Notes: a model not told the origin generated them from the letters alone. 58,648 bases of DNA from Leptolyngbya sp. FACHB-8 (GCF_014695575.1 NZ_JACJOO010000035.1:1-58648), one strand, 5' to 3'. Shown: positions 27,199 to 36,076, counted from the stretch's first letter. A program made the numbers and translations.

Positions 27199-27543
27199 AT
27201 GACCATCGGTACGCGACTGCAGCAAGATTTTCGGTATTTGTTTCAAGGATTTATTAATAGCCTGGTGATGGTGATATTGGCAGGGTTGGCGATCGCTGCC
27301 CTAACCCTACTGCTATTGGCGATCGCCCCCGGCAGCATTGGCGAAACCCTGCGCACACTCATTCCTCCCTCACAGCTCATGGCCTGGATGTTATTTGGGG
27401 CCATTGTGGAGATTGCCAGCCTCTGGCTCCTACCCCGATATGGGCTGTTTCCTCAGCGTCTAAGCAAGCGATTGTGCTGGTTTACAGGCATCATAACGGT
27501 CGTTTCGATGGTGCTGTCAGTCTTGCTCTCAGCAATCACTTAA
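27199..27543 (+). CDS. Three-helix membrane protein of unknown function
   Basis: The 114-residue product has three predicted membrane helices (about 18-42, 57-75 and 90-112) and short basic loops (PRYGLFPQRLSKR). I recognise no family. It stands alone between sdhA and a palindrome-rich region and has a very strong terminator directly behind it. Confidence 0.6.
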   Translation: MTIGTRLQQDFRYLFQGFINSLVMVILAGLAIAALTLLLLAIAPGSIGETLRTLIPPSQLMAWMLFGAIVEIASLWLLPRYGLFPQRLSKRLCWFTGIITVVSMVLSVLLSAIT

Positions 27544-27564
27544 TCCCCACATTTAATCCTTAAA

Positions 27565-27599
27565 AAAGAGGGTGGAAGATTCGCTTCCACCCTCTTTTT
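27565..27599 (+). terminator. Strong intrinsic terminator
   Basis: A 14-bp perfect stem (27565-27578 with 27584-27597, loop ATTCG) ends in a T run. It starts 22 bases after the stop codon of the three-helix membrane protein gene. Confidence 0.93.
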
Positions 27600-27954
27600 C
27601 AACCCAATGGATGAGCGGGATAAGCATAAATTCTGACGTAGGTACATTTCCAAAGTTTATCCGGGAATCATACAAGATGTAATGGATCAGAAAATGGCGG
27701 CCTGAGCCGTCTCACAAACATGTGTTCTTTAATACATGCCGTTGTTGGTTCATGATGACGATGTGATGCACAAAGTCGGCTAAATAGTTGTCCAGAGTAC
27801 GCTTGCGATTGCGCCGTCTGATAAGGATAATTTTCTACGTTTAGCCTTTTCAGAAAATACTCAGCCTGGCTGCATCTGTCATCTCCCTATTCCTTAGTGC
27901 ATATGTTTTTCTCCCATCTCTTATTCGCTTGATGCCGCTTGGTCTTGTTGGCTT
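27600..27954. other. Intergenic region without a recognisable gene
   Basis: On the minus strand a 40-codon open stretch (about 27721-27843) encodes an Arg-rich peptide, but it has no ATG start and no known family. It could be a gene remnant. Otherwise I see nothing here. Confidence 0.4.
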
Positions 27955-28113
27955 ATGGAATCTACCGACATTAAAATTTTGCCCCTTCTTCTGTTATTTT
28001 TGGCGATCGCCCTGGTTGCGTTTCTGATCCCACTGGAGCCTACCTCTGTAGGGGTAATGACTCCTTTCCATCGGAGCTTTCAGGGGTTCTATGGTGGTGA
28101 GCCTACCGATTGA
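27955..28113 (+). CDS. Possible single-helix membrane protein, 52 aa
   Basis: The ATG at 27955 opens a 52-codon frame. It encodes one convincing membrane helix (ILPLLLLFLAIALVAFLI) and a polar tail (HRSFQGFYGGEPTD). The size and layout resemble small photosynthetic subunits, but the sequence is not one I recognise. The ribosome binding site is weak. A 25-bp hairpin begins 8 bases after the stop, a position typical of a real 3' end in this window. Confidence 0.35.
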   Translation: MESTDIKILPLLLLFLAIALVAFLIPLEPTSVGVMTPFHRSFQGFYGGEPTD

Positions 28114-28120
28114 ATATGAT

Positions 28121-28180
28121 GCATGAGATTCTGATGGTGGGAACGCTGCCAATAACGTTCTCGCCATCAGAATCTCATGC
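28121..28180. repeat. 25-bp hairpin
   Basis: Arms 28121-28145 and 28156-28180 pair throughout, with two G-T pairs on the plus strand and a 10-base loop. It is the first of three adjacent large hairpins. Confidence 0.8.
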
Positions 28181-28193
28181 ACTCGCCCATAGC

Positions 28194-28330
28194 AAAGCGC
28201 TATAGGTGGAGTGAAGCACTCCACCTATAGCGCTTTGGGATTGAAGCAGCTACGGTTGCTTTTGTAAGAACCGCGCGGAGCACAGCTCTCACAAAAGCAA
28301 CCAGATTTTAAACGCTTAAAAAGCGCTATA
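28194..28330. repeat. Double hairpin with three copies of AAAGCGCTATA
   Basis: The first stem is 20 bp and perfect (28194-28213 with 28217-28236, loop AAG). The second is 15 bp with one A-C position (28254-28268 with 28288-28302). AAAGCGCTATA occurs at 28194 and 28320 and inverted at 28226, so the middle copy can pair either with the left one (hairpin) or with the right one (closing a large loop around the second hairpin). It ends 24 bases from the stop codon of the convergent kinase gene. Confidence 0.75.
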
Positions 28331-28353
28331 AAACACCCTGTATTGCACTCCAA

Positions 28354-30456
28354 TCAGGAGACGAGGCGCGAAACGCTGCGGGAATCGGCTTGTATGTGCC
28401 GATTACGGTTATGCATGCGGGTCGCCATATGATTTGTAGGGATCTCAACAATAAAGGTGGACCCCTTGCCTGGGGTAGACTCACATTTGAGGCTTCCCTG
28501 ATGCTGTTGCACAACGGTTTGATAGCTGACCGCCAATCCTAATCCATTACCCCGGCCTACTTCTTTAGTGGTGAAGAAGGGGTCAAAGATTTTGCTCTGA
28601 ATTTCGGGTAGGATGCCACAACCGTTATCACTCACGCGAATTTGCACCCAAGAAGACCCTTCAACTCGGGGAGGGCAAAGCGTTGTCGTAATTGTGATGC
28701 AGGGGTTGCCGGTCTTCGCATCTTCCAGCGCTTCAGCAGCATTGATAATCAGGTTCATAAAGACCTGATTGAGCGCAGACGGAAAGCACTCCACCAGGGG
28801 TAATTCGCTGTAATGTCGGTGAATGGCGATCGCCGGATGCAGTTGATTGCTCAGAATCGCCAACGTACTGTTCAGTCCGTCATGAATATCAACGACTTTG
28901 CAGGAGGCTTCATCTAACCGGGCAAAGTTACGAAGAGAGGTGACAATCTCGCGAATCCGGGCAGACCCATCCTTCATGGATTGCAGAAGGCGAGGCAGGT
29001 CCTGCCTCAAGAAGTGCCATTCAATCTCCGCCTCTAAGGTTTGTAACTCCGACGCCTCTGCCCCCCCCTGCGATTCGTAATGCTCCACGAGCCGGAGCAA
29101 ATCGGTCATATATCGCTCTACATAAGGGATATTGCCGTAAATGAAACTCACAGGATTGTTCAGTTCATGGGCGACCCCTGCCACAATCTTTCCCAGACTC
29201 GACATTTTTTCACTCTGGATTAATTGCGCCTGGGCCCGCTTGAGGTCTTCCAAGGCTTGAGCCAGATGGCGAGCCTGAGCCGTACTGGCATGAGCCTGTT
29301 GGCGAGTTTGATGGTAGAGGTGAGCCTGCTGAATCGAAATAGCCAGTTGATTAGCAACCGCCTGGGCCAGATTCTGGTCATCTCTCGACCAATGGCGGAT
29401 ATGGTTGCACTGGTTGAGGTACAGGATGGCGTAGAGCTGCCCGCTGGTTTGTACCGGCACCACTAGCGAAGACTTGATTTGGGCCTTCTGATACTCGGCA
29501 TTATCAGCACCAATACGGCCATCTCGGGTAATGTCTGAGATCACAACCTGTCGCCGATGCTCAATCACCCAACGGGTAATCGGGCCATTGGTATCAAAGT
29601 CAGTGATAGACGGGGGAAAAGGTTCGCGGCACGCCTCAAACAGGTGCTTGCGACGAAACACATTGGAATCGACAGCAGATGGGGTGCTATCCATGCTGCG
29701 CTCATCGTCCTCTGCAACCGACTCCACCAGATGCACTAAGCACCGATCGACCGCTAAGGCTTCCAGAAGTTGAGCGATCGCCTCCGGCAAAATCTTTTTC
29801 ACATCCAGGCTGAGACGGGTTTGGGTAGTGATGTGATTCACCAGTTTCTCGCGCTGAGCCTGCTTTTGGGTGCATTCGTAAAGCTGGGCCTGGCGAATGG
29901 CGATTTCGAGCTGTTGGGCGATCGCCTGCATAAAGTCCAGATCGGCAGCTGACCAGCGCCGGGGACGATTGACCAGACACACAATAAACCCAATCGAATC
30001 TTCCTGACCCAACACGGGGACCAACAGTGTGACCTGTTGCCCAAACAGGCGAAGATTCTCTCGCTGCCCGACAAAAACACTCGGATTGAGGAGAAACCCT
30101 GCATGCCCGGTGGTCGATTTGCGCCCTCGACCCACCAACCACTGACCCTGCCGGACCAGTGGCGCAATACCCCCCAAATCGTGAAGGCTGTAATGCCCCA
30201 AGCAGGATTGTGTTGCCTGAGATTGGGAGTACTCACCGACCACCTGCACCCGTTGCAGCTCGTGAAAGTACCAGAAAAACAGACAGCGATCGATTTCCAG
30301 CAGTTCTCCGACTTCCTCAACAGCTGTTTGTAGCACCACGTCCAATTGGAGTGAGTTACGGATGCGGTCAACAATGTAGCGTAACGAAGCAGCACGCCTT
30401 GGCAGAATGCCCAATGTAGAGCTTCGCCAATTCAGAAAGCGGGGGAGAAGTGACAT
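28354..30456 (-). CDS. GAF-domain sensor histidine kinase with ATP-binding domain
   Basis: This 700-residue cytoplasmic sensor has two GAF domains (about 30-195 and 210-375), then a helical linker (about 380-425: QTRQQAHASTAQARHLAQAL). The phosphoacceptor region has H430 in GVAHELNNPVSFIYGN, and the HATPase domain has NLIINAAEAL, DNGCGI and GNGLGLAVS. The HELNNP box is the form seen in NtrB-like and many cyanobacterial kinases. The first GAF domain contains one cysteine in the segment RCLFFWYFHEL but no clear chromophore motif. No response regulator is adjacent. It differs from the kinase at 16025 in the phosphoacceptor box. Confidence 0.9.
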   Translation of the reverse strand: MSLLPRFLNWRSSTLGILPRRAASLRYIVDRIRNSLQLDVVLQTAVEEVGELLEIDRCLFFWYFHELQRVQVVGEYSQSQATQSCLGHYSLHDLGGIAPLVRQGQWLVGRGRKSTTGHAGFLLNPSVFVGQRENLRLFGQQVTLLVPVLGQEDSIGFIVCLVNRPRRWSAADLDFMQAIAQQLEIAIRQAQLYECTQKQAQREKLVNHITTQTRLSLDVKKILPEAIAQLLEALAVDRCLVHLVESVAEDDERSMDSTPSAVDSNVFRRKHLFEACREPFPPSITDFDTNGPITRWVIEHRRQVVISDITRDGRIGADNAEYQKAQIKSSLVVPVQTSGQLYAILYLNQCNHIRHWSRDDQNLAQAVANQLAISIQQAHLYHQTRQQAHASTAQARHLAQALEDLKRAQAQLIQSEKMSSLGKIVAGVAHELNNPVSFIYGNIPYVERYMTDLLRLVEHYESQGGAEASELQTLEAEIEWHFLRQDLPRLLQSMKDGSARIREIVTSLRNFARLDEASCKVVDIHDGLNSTLAILSNQLHPAIAIHRHYSELPLVECFPSALNQVFMNLIINAAEALEDAKTGNPCITITTTLCPPRVEGSSWVQIRVSDNGCGILPEIQSKIFDPFFTTKEVGRGNGLGLAVSYQTVVQQHQGSLKCESTPGKGSTFIVEIPTNHMATRMHNRNRHIQADSRSVSRLVS

Positions 30457-30826
30457 TACAGGGAACAGGATTGCTGAATTGTAATAAGACCAAATTTAGG
30501 GAAACAGCTTTCCACCGTAGACATCGAGAAGTACGGAAAGCTCGGCTAGCGACACCCTGCTTTTGCCGAAGGCACTTATCCCTTAAAGGATTATCTGCGT
30601 GACTGTGGATTTTCTGTAACCGTTCGATCTTTTTAGAACTTTTCTCTTCCTTAGGACAGAGAGCACTTCCAACTTGTATACCAATGCAGATAGTTGTCTA
30701 CGTGCAGAATAAAAAGACTTCATCAATTCTTCACACTAAGCGACCCGGGTTTAAGTCGCTTAACGTGAAGGTAAAGCCTTATGAGCCAAAGAACTTGAGC
30801 ATTTCATCCAAACCCTAGTATTTTCT

Positions 30827-30864
30827 CTAGGCTCTCTAAAAAGCCTTTAGAGGGCTAGTTTTTT
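30827..30864 (+). terminator. Orphan intrinsic terminator
   Basis: CTCTCTAAA pairs with TTTAGAGGG around an AAGCC loop, and the stem is extended by CTAG/CTAG. It is followed by six T residues on the plus strand. The upstream gene is on the minus strand, so this terminator would end an unannotated plus-strand transcript. Confidence 0.55.
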
Positions 30865-31002
30865 CCAATTATGTGAGGAAAAATGCCAGCCCTTCCTCAT
30901 TACTTTGGGATGGATTCTGAAAAACAGGCTTTCGCTCAACGCTAGCCAGTGTAAAAGTTTGGGGGATTTGTCGTGTGATGCGATCGCTCAAAATCCCTCC
31001 TA

Positions 31003-31018
31003 TGTGATTCAAATCACT
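31003..31018. promoter_or_regulatory. CRP/SYCRP1-type binding site
   Basis: TGTGATTCAAATCACT matches the palindromic consensus TGTGA-N6-TCACA at all but the last base. It lies about 130 bases upstream of the small ORF at 31147 and about 410 upstream of codA. Cyanobacterial cAMP receptor proteins bind this type of site. Function here is inferred. Confidence 0.45.
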
Positions 31019-31146
31019 CAAGTGGGTGCCCTAGATCACCCACTATCCCTTTGTAGGATCACCCGAACATTCCCCTAGAATCACCAAGTGCTTCATCGTT
31101 TGATCACCAGGTTTATCCGGGTTTCCCGTCATAGTTATAGGTGTTG

Positions 31147-31365
31147 ATGCCCACCCCCAAAGTTATGATCCCTGTTGCTTTCCCGACTAATGGTTTTCAA
31201 GAGATTGCCCGACAAGTACTGAGCACCCGCAGACTGACCCGTGCCCACCAGTCCTATTTCATGACGGCAGCCCTGTCCTCCAACAGCCTGAGTGAGGACG
31301 AACTGGCTACCCTCGATCGCCTTTTTCATGCCGTACAGCGTGGTTTAGTGCGAGTTGTAGATTAA
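31147..31365 (+). CDS. Small conserved-looking protein of unknown function, 72 aa
   Basis: The product is a short, mostly helical soluble protein (FQEIARQVLSTRRLTRAHQSYFM ... ELATLDRLFHAVQRGLVRVV). The ATG at 31147 is preferred to the in-frame GTG at 31141. It lies 60 bases upstream of codA on the same strand, so cotranscription is possible. The helical pattern and two adjacent basic stretches could suit a small regulatory or binding protein, but I recognise no family. Confidence 0.55.
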   Translation: MPTPKVMIPVAFPTNGFQEIARQVLSTRRLTRAHQSYFMTAALSSNSLSEDELATLDRLFHAVQRGLVRVVD

Positions 31366-31425
31366 ATGTCAATTGTGAGCTGCCAGGTTCAGTAGAGTAG
31401 AAGCACTGAACGACGACACACTGGC

Positions 31426-32730
31426 ATGACTCACCCACCCACCCTCATCCTGCGCCAGGGACAGTTGCTCTCTCCCACTGGCCCCAGCGACTGTGTAGAT
31501 ATCGCCATTGAGGCGGGACGGATCACCGCGATCGCCCCCCATTTACCCCAATCTGCCGAAGTGGAGCTGAATGTGCAGGGGCAAGTGATTAGCCCCCCCT
31601 TCGTGGAATCTCACATTCATCTCGACTCCGCTATGACCGCCGGGGAACCTCGCTGGAACCAGAGCGGCACCCTATTTGAGGGGATTGAAATTTGGCGCGA
31701 GCGGAAGCAATCCCTCACCCTTGAGGATGTGAAGGAGCGGGCGATCGCCACCCTGAAACAGCAAGCCATGCAAGGTGTCCTGTTCGTTCGCAGCCATGCC
31801 GATGTGAGTGAACAGACCCTCACCGCCCTCAAAGGCCTACTCGCCGCCCGCGACGCCGTGAAGGATTGGATCACGCTTCAAGTGGTAGCCTTTCCCCAGG
31901 ATGGCCTTTATGGTGGCCCTCAGAATGAAGCTTTGATGGAAGAGGCCATGCGCCTTGGAGCCGATGTCGTCGGCGGCATCCCCCATTATGAATTGACACG
32001 GGAGGATGGGGTGCGCTCCATTCACCGCATTTTTGAATTGGCGGAGCAGTACGATCGCCTGATTGACGTTCACTGTGACGAAATTGACGACGAGCAATCC
32101 CGCTTTCTAGAAGTTTTAGCGGCCTGTGCCATTCGTACAGGAATGGGTTCCCGCGTTACGGCCAGCCACACGACTGCGTTTCACTCCTATAACAACGCCT
32201 ACGCCTTCAAGTTGATGGGTTTCTTACAGCGCACCAGCCTCAACTTTATTGCCAACCCTCTGATTAACATTACGCTTCAGGGTCGAGCCGACACGTACCC
32301 TAAACGGCGGGGCGTCACACGGGTGAAGGAACTCTGGCAATTGGGACAGAATGTCAGCCTGGGCCATGACTGTATCCAGGACCCCTGGTACTCCCTGGGT
32401 ACAGGCAACATGCTGGATGTGGTCAACATGGCGATCCATGTTTGCCAGATGACGGGCATCCCAGAAATTGATGCCTGCTACAACATGGTTACCTGGAATG
32501 GGGCAAAGACCCTCCAGGTAGAGCCGGAGTATGGCATTGAAGTGGGCAAACCCGCGAATTTGATTGTGCTGGATGCAAGCGATCGCTACGACGCCATCCG
32601 TCGCCGCGCCACAATACGCTATGTCATTTCCCAGGGTAAGCTGATTGCTCAGACCACACCTCCAACCCCTCAATGGCAGGGGCCAGAAGAGGTGCAATCA
32701 GTTTTTGATCAAACTGGATTGCTCGTGTAA
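31426..32730 (+). CDS. codA: Cytosine deaminase
   Basis: CodA hydrolyses cytosine to uracil and ammonia in pyrimidine salvage. The 434-residue sequence follows E. coli CodA closely. It shows the metal-binding FVESHIHLD, GTLFEGIEIWRERK, the catalytic HCDEIDDEQSRF, ASHTTAFHSYNNAY, DTYPKRRGVTRVKE and LGHDCIQDPWY segments. The glutamate in HCDE and the aspartate in GHD are at the expected catalytic positions. No cytosine permease (codB) is adjacent. A MITE-like repeat lies 30 bases downstream. Confidence 0.95.
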   Translation: MTHPPTLILRQGQLLSPTGPSDCVDIAIEAGRITAIAPHLPQSAEVELNVQGQVISPPFVESHIHLDSAMTAGEPRWNQSGTLFEGIEIWRERKQSLTLEDVKERAIATLKQQAMQGVLFVRSHADVSEQTLTALKGLLAARDAVKDWITLQVVAFPQDGLYGGPQNEALMEEAMRLGADVVGGIPHYELTREDGVRSIHRIFELAEQYDRLIDVHCDEIDDEQSRFLEVLAACAIRTGMGSRVTASHTTAFHSYNNAYAFKLMGFLQRTSLNFIANPLINITLQGRADTYPKRRGVTRVKELWQLGQNVSLGHDCIQDPWYSLGTGNMLDVVNMAIHVCQMTGIPEIDACYNMVTWNGAKTLQVEPEYGIEVGKPANLIVLDASDRYDAIRRRATIRYVISQGKLIAQTTPPTPQWQGPEEVQSVFDQTGLLV

Positions 32731-32759
32731 GTCTGGCCCGACGCGGAGAAATCCCCGGC

Positions 32760-32905
32760 AGGGGCGGGTTTTGCCATTTTCCTAACTGCACCACCAAGGA
32801 TGACATTCAAACCTACCCTTGCGATCGCCTCTCATGACGATTTTTGCAGGGGCATAGTCATCAGGTTCATGCAACAGGCAAACAGTCATAGCTAAACCCG
32901 CCCCT
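32760..32905. mobile_element. MITE-like element with 12-bp terminal inverted repeats
   Basis: AGGGGCGGGTTT at 32760-32771 and its exact complement at 32894-32905 bound a 146-bp segment with no coding capacity. Terminal repeats of the AGGGGCGGGTTT type are familiar from non-autonomous repeats scattered through cyanobacterial genomes. No transposase gene is in the window, and I cannot make out a clear target-site duplication. Confidence 0.6.
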
Positions 32906-32995
32906 ACATTTCCTCCAAAGAATTTTACGAGGTGCGCGTTGCGATAAAGGTAGCCTGCGAGAATGAATGGGTATTGAACGTGTGATAGCCCTATC

Positions 32996-34111
32996 GTGAC
33001 GTCTCCCCGTGCTGGATATACCTTGCCCGTCTTTGCCTGTGCGGCGGCGATCGCTGCTCTCCGCTGGCTCCAGGAGGATTTGCGACGACTCAACACAGTT
33101 TCCCTGGATCTCGTCAATCCGGCAGAAACCGTTGAGATTCCAATTGAACAGGTAGCCCGACTCGGCCCTCATTCTGCATTGGGGATCAGCCGCAGTGATC
33201 CTGGCGATAATGTGGATATGACGCGAAACACCCCAATCTGGGCAATCGTAGAGCGCTTATCAGAGCAGGCTCTTGGAGAAAAGTTGACGATTCGGGGGGG
33301 AGAAGGCATCGGTTGGATTACAGCAGAAGAGCGGCCTGCTATCTACCGCTACGCACAACAGGTCATGGAGGCAAATCTGCTGCCGCTGCTGGGGGAGCAC
33401 GATCGCATCACGGTCACCATCATTCTGCCCGAGGGGCGATCGCTGGCTCAGCGCACCTCCAATGCTGCTTTTGGCGTTGTAGAAGGATTATCGCTGCTTG
33501 GCACCTCAGGTCTCTCACAGCCGTTGAGTGCGCCTGACCAATTAGAGGCTTTCCGTGAAGACGTGCGATCGCGTCCCCATCGTGGCTGCCTGGTGTTTTG
33601 TATTGGTGAGAATGGGTTGAGCCTGGCACAGCAGATGGGAGTTCCGGCGACCCGCCTGGTCAAAACAGCTAACTGGCTAGGGCCATTACTTGTGGAAGCA
33701 GGAATGCAAGGAGTGGAGCAAATTCTGCTGTTTGGTTACCACGGCAAGTTAATGAAGCTGGCCGGGGGCATTTTCCACAGCCATCACCATGTTGCTGACG
33801 GGCGGCGGGAGGTGCTGACCGCTTTTTGCGCCCAAGTAGGGCTCTCCCCAGAAAATCTCCAGAAAATCTTCAGTTGTCAAACTGCCGAAGCCGGGCTGGC
33901 TCATTTACGATCGCTAGATACCGCCATCGGCAGTTGCTGGGTGGATAGGGTATACGGAGCGATTGCCCAGGAGGTTGACCATCGGGCCGCTGACTACATC
34001 CGTAAGCATGCGGAACGAACGGTTTTAGTGGGATCTGTGTTATTTGGAGGCGATCGCCAGGTGATTGTTGTGAGCAAAACCGGATCGGCGATATTAACCA
34101 AGTTTTGTTAA
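32996..34111 (+). CDS. cbiD: Cobalt-precorrin-5B C1-methyltransferase CbiD
   Basis: CbiD methylates C-1 of the corrin ring in the anaerobic cobalamin pathway used by cyanobacteria. The 371-residue frame starts with GTG at 32996 and opens with the family's GYTLPVFACAAAIAAL. It has the glycine-rich IRGGEGIGWIT region and LLFGYHGKLMKLAGGIFHSHHHVADGR, a hallmark stretch. It is directly upstream of guaA, an arrangement found in other cyanobacteria. No other cobalamin genes are in the window. Confidence 0.94.
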   Translation: MTSPRAGYTLPVFACAAAIAALRWLQEDLRRLNTVSLDLVNPAETVEIPIEQVARLGPHSALGISRSDPGDNVDMTRNTPIWAIVERLSEQALGEKLTIRGGEGIGWITAEERPAIYRYAQQVMEANLLPLLGEHDRITVTIILPEGRSLAQRTSNAAFGVVEGLSLLGTSGLSQPLSAPDQLEAFREDVRSRPHRGCLVFCIGENGLSLAQQMGVPATRLVKTANWLGPLLVEAGMQGVEQILLFGYHGKLMKLAGGIFHSHHHVADGRREVLTAFCAQVGLSPENLQKIFSCQTAEAGLAHLRSLDTAIGSCWVDRVYGAIAQEVDHRAADYIRKHAERTVLVGSVLFGGDRQVIVVSKTGSAILTKFC

Positions 34112-34337
34112 GATGTTCCAAATAACTTGTTCGTCACAAACACTTTAAACTTACATTTGCATCGCGCTTAAGTCGTAGATCGCGCGGAGCTAAAAATTTT
34201 ACAGCTTGGTTTTACCAATTTCCCTTTGATTGCCCCCGTTGTTTTTGGCGGCGGGCCGTTTTCTGAACCGTTTGGTTCACTCGTGGGCAGCAACTGCCCA
34301 CTTAACCCGAAGAGACATCTATCAGGATTTAGCCACT

Positions 34338-35957
34338 GTGACTGCTCACCTCGAAACCCGGGACACTGACTCTCCTTCGCTGGAGACCTCCGAGCCTTTA
34401 AACCGTCAGAACATCATTATTTTGGACTTCGGTTCGCAGTACTCCGAACTGATTGCACGCCGTATTCGAGAAACCCAGGTTTATTCAGAAGTTCTGTCCT
34501 ATCGCACACCCATTGAAGAGCTGGTCCGGATTGCTCCCAAGGGTATTATTCTTTCCGGTGGCCCTAGCTCTGTATATGACCCCGGTGCCCCTGTTTGTGA
34601 CCCCGGTATTTGGGATCTGGGGATTCCTGTGTTGGGGGTCTGCTATGGCATGCAGTTGATGGTGCAGCAATTGGGCGGTGCCGTCGAACGGGCAGAGCGA
34701 GGCGAATACGGCAAAGCCTCTCTGCTCATTGACGACCCCACTGATTTGCTGACCAACGTAGACGATGGCTCAACCATGTGGATGAGCCATGGCGACTCCG
34801 TGATGGAGATGCCCGAAGGATTTCAGCTGTTGGCTCACACGGACAATACGCCGGTGGCCGCGATCGCCCACCACGAGAAGAAGTTTTACGGCGTCCAATT
34901 CCACCCGGAAGTGGTGCATTCTATGGGTGGGCAGGCTCTCATTCGCAATTTTGTCTACCACATTTGCGAGTGTCAGCCGACCTGGACAACAGCCGCGTTT
35001 GTAGAAGAAGCAACCCGCGAAATCCGTGCCAAGGTTGGAGATAAGCGCGTTCTGCTGGCTCTCTCGGGTGGCGTTGATTCCTCGACCCTGGCGTTTCTGC
35101 TGCACCAGGCCATTGGGGATCAGCTCACCTGCATGTTCATCGATCAGGGCTTCATGCGAAAGCTAGAGCCAGAGCGCTTGCTGAAGCTATTTAATGAGCA
35201 GTTCCACATTCCGGTGCATTATGTGAACGCGCGGGAGCGGTTCTTGAACGCGATCGCTGGAGTCGACGATCCCGAAGAAAAGCGCAAGCGCATCGGTCAC
35301 GAGTTCATTCGAGTCTTTGAAGAAGAATCGAAGCAGCTTGGCCCCTTCGACTACCTGGCACAGGGCACCCTCTATCCTGACGTGATTGAGTCTGCTGATA
35401 CCAACGTGGACCCCAAAACCGGAGAGCGGGTCGCCGTCAAAATCAAGAGCCACCACAACGTCGGAGGTTTGCCTAAGGATCTGCGGTTTAAGCTTGTAGA
35501 ACCGCTGCGGAAGCTGTTTAAAGATGAGGTGCGGAAGGTAGGGCGCTCTATTGGTTTACCCGACGAGATTATCAACCGTCATCCCTTCCCCGGCCCCGGT
35601 CTAGCCATCCGTATTCTGGGCGAAGTGACCGAGGAGAAGCTGGACATCCTGCGAGACGCTGACCTGATTGTGCGTCAGGAAATCAACCGCCATGGAGTCT
35701 ATAACGACTACTGGCAGGCCTTTGCGGTCCTTCTACCGATCCGTAGCGTAGGGGTCATGGGCGACCAGCGCACTTATGCATACCCCATCGTGTTGCGTAT
35801 TGTCACCAGCGAAGATGGTATGACGGCTGATTGGGCACGGGTTCCCTACGATCTGCTGGAGCTAATGGCAAATCGTATTGTGAATGAAGTGCGGGGGGTC
35901 AACCGGGTGGTCTACGACATCACCTCTAAGCCCCCTGGCACCATCGAGTGGGAATAA
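34338..35957 (+). CDS. guaA: GMP synthase (glutamine-hydrolysing)
   Basis: GuaA aminates XMP to GMP with glutamine as nitrogen donor. I place the start at the GTG at 34338 (539 residues), which matches the usual cyanobacterial length. The frame is open from a TTG at 34230. The glutaminase half has nucleophile C102 in GVCYGMQLM and the His-Glu pair in [10 protein letters not shown]. The ATP-pyrophosphatase half has the PP-loop SGGVDS (243-248). The dimerisation domain ends [14 protein letters not shown]. It follows cbiD by 226 bases and is closed by a strong terminator. Confidence 0.97.
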   Translation: MTAHLETRDTDSPSLETSEPLNRQNIIILDFGSQYSELIARRIRETQVYSEVLSYRTPIEELVRIAPKGIILSGGPSSVYDPGAPVCDPGIWDLGIPVLGVCYGMQLMVQQLGGAVERAERGEYGKASLLIDDPTDLLTNVDDGSTMWMSHGDSVMEMPEGFQLLAHTDNTPVAAIAHHEKKFYGVQFHPEVVHSMGGQALIRNFVYHICECQPTWTTAAFVEEATREIRAKVGDKRVLLALSGGVDSSTLAFLLHQAIGDQLTCMFIDQGFMRKLEPERLLKLFNEQFHIPVHYVNARERFLNAIAGVDDPEEKRKRIGHEFIRVFEEESKQLGPFDYLAQGTLYPDVIESADTNVDPKTGERVAVKIKSHHNVGGLPKDLRFKLVEPLRKLFKDEVRKVGRSIGLPDEIINRHPFPGPGLAIRILGEVTEEKLDILRDADLIVRQEINRHGVYNDYWQAFAVLLPIRSVGVMGDQRTYAYPIVLRIVTSEDGMTADWARVPYDLLELMANRIVNEVRGVNRVVYDITSKPPGTIEWE

Positions 35958-35980
35958 AATTTCACCGTCACTTTCTCAGC

Positions 35981-36015
35981 GATCACCTGTACTAGATACA
36001 GGTGATCTTTCTTTC
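35981..36015 (+). terminator. Intrinsic terminator of guaA
   Basis: An 11-bp perfect stem (GATCACCTGTA/TACAGGTGATC, loop CTAGA) is followed by TTTCTTT. It starts 23 bases after the guaA stop codon. Confidence 0.85.
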
Positions 36016-36076
36016 CACAGGCTCCTGTGGAAAACTCCCCACAACCTGTGGAAAACTTTCCACAGGTTGTGGAGAA
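36011..36076. other. Cluster of DnaA-box-like sequences arranged as palindromes
   Basis: Two perfect copies of TTTTCCACA (as the complement, 36026-36034 and 36047-36055) stand among two CTTTCCACA copies (36011-36019, 36056-36064) and one TTCTCCACA (complement, 36068-36076). TTTTCCACA is the DnaA box of cyanobacterial origins. The boxes form two palindromes, 10-bp arms at 36012-36033 and 16-bp arms at 36039-36072, each with a 2-base spacer. This could be an origin, a DnaA-titrating site, or another palindromic repeat. Confidence 0.5.

Larger units (their letters stand above)
30457..31146. other. Divergent intergenic region with terminator-like and CRP-like sites
   Basis: This 690-bp gap has no long gene. 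It holds a plus-strand terminator-like hairpin (30827-30864) that no known plus-strand gene explains. It also has a CRP-type palindrome (31003-31018) and several ATCACC repeats between about 31035 and 31110. Confidence 0.5.

Noticed and set aside
27030-27257. 75-codon plus-strand frame behind sdhA
   Set aside because: It is made largely of hairpin arms and overlaps the start of the three-helix membrane protein in a different phase.
27721-27843. 40-codon minus-strand open stretch with an Arg-rich product
   Set aside because: It has no ATG start, no ribosome binding site and no recognised family. It was considered as a transposase remnant but cannot be supported.
29702-30142. 146-codon minus-strand frame inside the histidine kinase gene
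   Set aside because: It lies wholly within the intact kinase frame on the same strand in another phase. Its product is Arg/Ser/Gly-rich without any domain.
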